Assembly (NCBI GenBank): GCA_904420055.1
Contig: CAJFTV010000024.1
Coordinates: 1-31,718 of the forward strand
Direction: 5' to 3'
Length of the DNA stretch: 31,718 nucleotides
Source of the DNA: Candidatus Alloscillospira gallinarum
GTDB lineage: Bacteria > Bacillota > Clostridia > Oscillospirales > Oscillospiraceae
The translations under genes were made by a program, and so were the position numbers. How positions within the stretch are numbered: the stretch's first letter is position 1; every line of letters begins with the position of its first letter. This document shows positions 30,945-31,718 of this stretch, piece after piece. The notes below the pieces were generated by a model that was not told the origin of the DNA, searched no databases, and saw nothing but the letters and a program-made list of their open reading frames with translations.

Positions 30945-30973
30945 TCTGCCTCCTTTATGGGAGGCAGATTTTT
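30945..30973 (+). terminator. Terminator of potABCD
   Basis: A 9-bp perfect stem, TCTGCCTCC (30945-30953) with GGAGGCAGA (30960-30968), a 6-base loop and TTTTT. Confidence 0.92.
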
Positions 30974-30974
30974 A

Positions 30975-31003
30975 TTTACGAGCTTTTATAAATGCGTTAT
31001 ACT
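30975..31003 (+). promoter_or_regulatory. Promoter of the HD-domain gene
   Basis: TTTACG (30975-30980), 17-bp spacer, TATACT (30998-31003). It directly follows the potABCD terminator. Confidence 0.72.
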
Positions 31004-31023
31004 GTAAAAAAGGAGGCAAAAAA

Positions 31024-31698
31024 GTGACAAAAGAGACATATAAACTAATTGAAAGCTATATGAAGTCGTGTATGTCTGACAGCGCACATGATACCGAGCA
31101 TATCTACCGCGTCCTGTATAACGCACTTAACATAGCAGGCAGTGAAAAAGACGTGGATTTTGACATTCTGATATGCGCTTGTCTGCTCCACGACATCGGG
31201 CGTCAGGATCAGTTTGAAAATCCCGCCCTCTGTCACGCACAGGTCGGCGGTGACAAGGCATACGACTTTCTTGTACAAAACGGATTCTCAACAGACTTTG
31301 CCCTTCGTGTCAAATCCTGTATAGTGACTCACCGTTTCAGGAAAAACAATCCACCGGAGAGTGTCGAGGCCAAAATTCTCTTTGACGCAGATAAACTGGA
31401 CGTAACCGGGGCCCTCGGCATTGCCCGAACTCTTATATACAAAGGTCAAGTAGCTGAGCCTCTCTACACCATACTTCCAAACGGGCAAATTGACGACGGG
31501 CAAAGCTCTTCCCCGTCTTTTTTCAATGAGTACAGATATAAACTTGAAAAAATATATGGCACATTTTACACCTCATATGGTAAAAAGCTCGCAGAGGAAC
31601 GCCGCAAACATGCGGAGCAGTTTTTTCTGGAGCTCAAAGCAGAAATAACGTGCTCGCGCACCGGCGGTCAAAAGCTGCTTGACAATGTGCTGAAATAA
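31024..31698 (+). CDS. HD-domain phosphohydrolase
   Basis: 224 residues starting at GTG 31024, with AAGGAGGC at 31010-31017. The HD metal site is complete: His26 in HDTEHIYRV, His56-Asp57 in CLLHDIGR, and a distal Asp121 in LFDADKLD; His103 in VTHRF is another conserved position. This is the arrangement of the YedJ/COG1418-like small HD proteins, which hydrolyse phosphate esters of nucleotides or similar compounds in the cytosol. The substrate is unknown. It has its own promoter, and a run of A followed by CCCCGTCAGAG after the stop is probably the first arm of a terminator cut by the window end. Confidence 0.88.
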   Translation: MTKETYKLIESYMKSCMSDSAHDTEHIYRVLYNALNIAGSEKDVDFDILICACLLHDIGRQDQFENPALCHAQVGGDKAYDFLVQNGFSTDFALRVKSCIVTHRFRKNNPPESVEAKILFDADKLDVTGALGIARTLIYKGQVAEPLYTILPNGQIDDGQSSSPSFFNEYRYKLEKIYGTFYTSYGKKLAEERRKHAEQFFLELKAEITCSRTGGQKLLDNVLK

Positions 31699-31718
31699 AA
31701 AACCCCGTCAGAGTCAAA

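Overview
The window reads as a chromosomal segment of a Gram-positive, endospore-lineage anaerobe of the class Clostridia, possibly Oscillospirales. The pointers are strong AGGAGG ribosome-binding sites, many lipobox lipoproteins, a dgt-dnaG-rpoD operon, a DUF512-der pair, a SpoIVFB-type protease and a corrinoid one-carbon module. The genus cannot be fixed from sequence reading alone. No phage, insertion sequence, CRISPR array or rRNA was seen. Almost all gene ends have recognisable terminators, and several transcription starts have near-consensus sigma-A promoters.

Layout. 1-1.1 kb: end of a sensor histidine kinase and a two-PepSY lipoprotein. 1.15-2.1 kb (minus): a SpoIVFB-like M50 protease with a short SpoIVFA-like membrane partner. 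2.24-2.36 kb: one tRNA-Pro(CGG) with its own consensus promoter and terminator. 2.4-5.4 kb (minus): an orphan substrate-binding lipoprotein and nicotinate phosphoribosyltransferase. 5.6-9.6 kb (plus): two M16 peptidase-family proteins, lgt and an acidic coiled-coil protein. 9.9-11.5 kb: a beta-rich lipoprotein divergent from a MerR regulator.

11.9-17.8 kb is the most interesting block. It holds metF, fhs, a methyl-THF:corrinoid methyltransferase, its corrinoid protein, and a convergent PocR-AraC regulator with a small membrane protein. Together these can move methyl groups between corrinoid and tetrahydrofolate and, run in the oxidative direction with enzymes encoded elsewhere, yield formate and ATP through Fhs. 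No substrate-specific MttB/MtxB methyltransferase lies in the window. Repeated TGTAAnTTTGC-type half-sites lie upstream of metF and of the corrinoid genes, and tandem direct repeats lie in the regulator's own promoter. This suggests one regulon.

18.1-22.1 kb (minus): dgt-dnaG-rpoD. 22.3-25.8 kb (minus): yceD/DUF177-rpmF, then DUF512 radical-SAM-like protein-der. The 60-codon-or-shorter rpmF gene is complete. A string of hairpins fills the rpmF-DUF512 gap. 25.8-27.0 kb (plus): an RluA-type pseudouridine synthase, divergent from yceD, with overlapping -35 elements. 27.0-30.9 kb (plus): a full potABCD polyamine importer. 31.0-31.7 kb: an HD-domain hydrolase.
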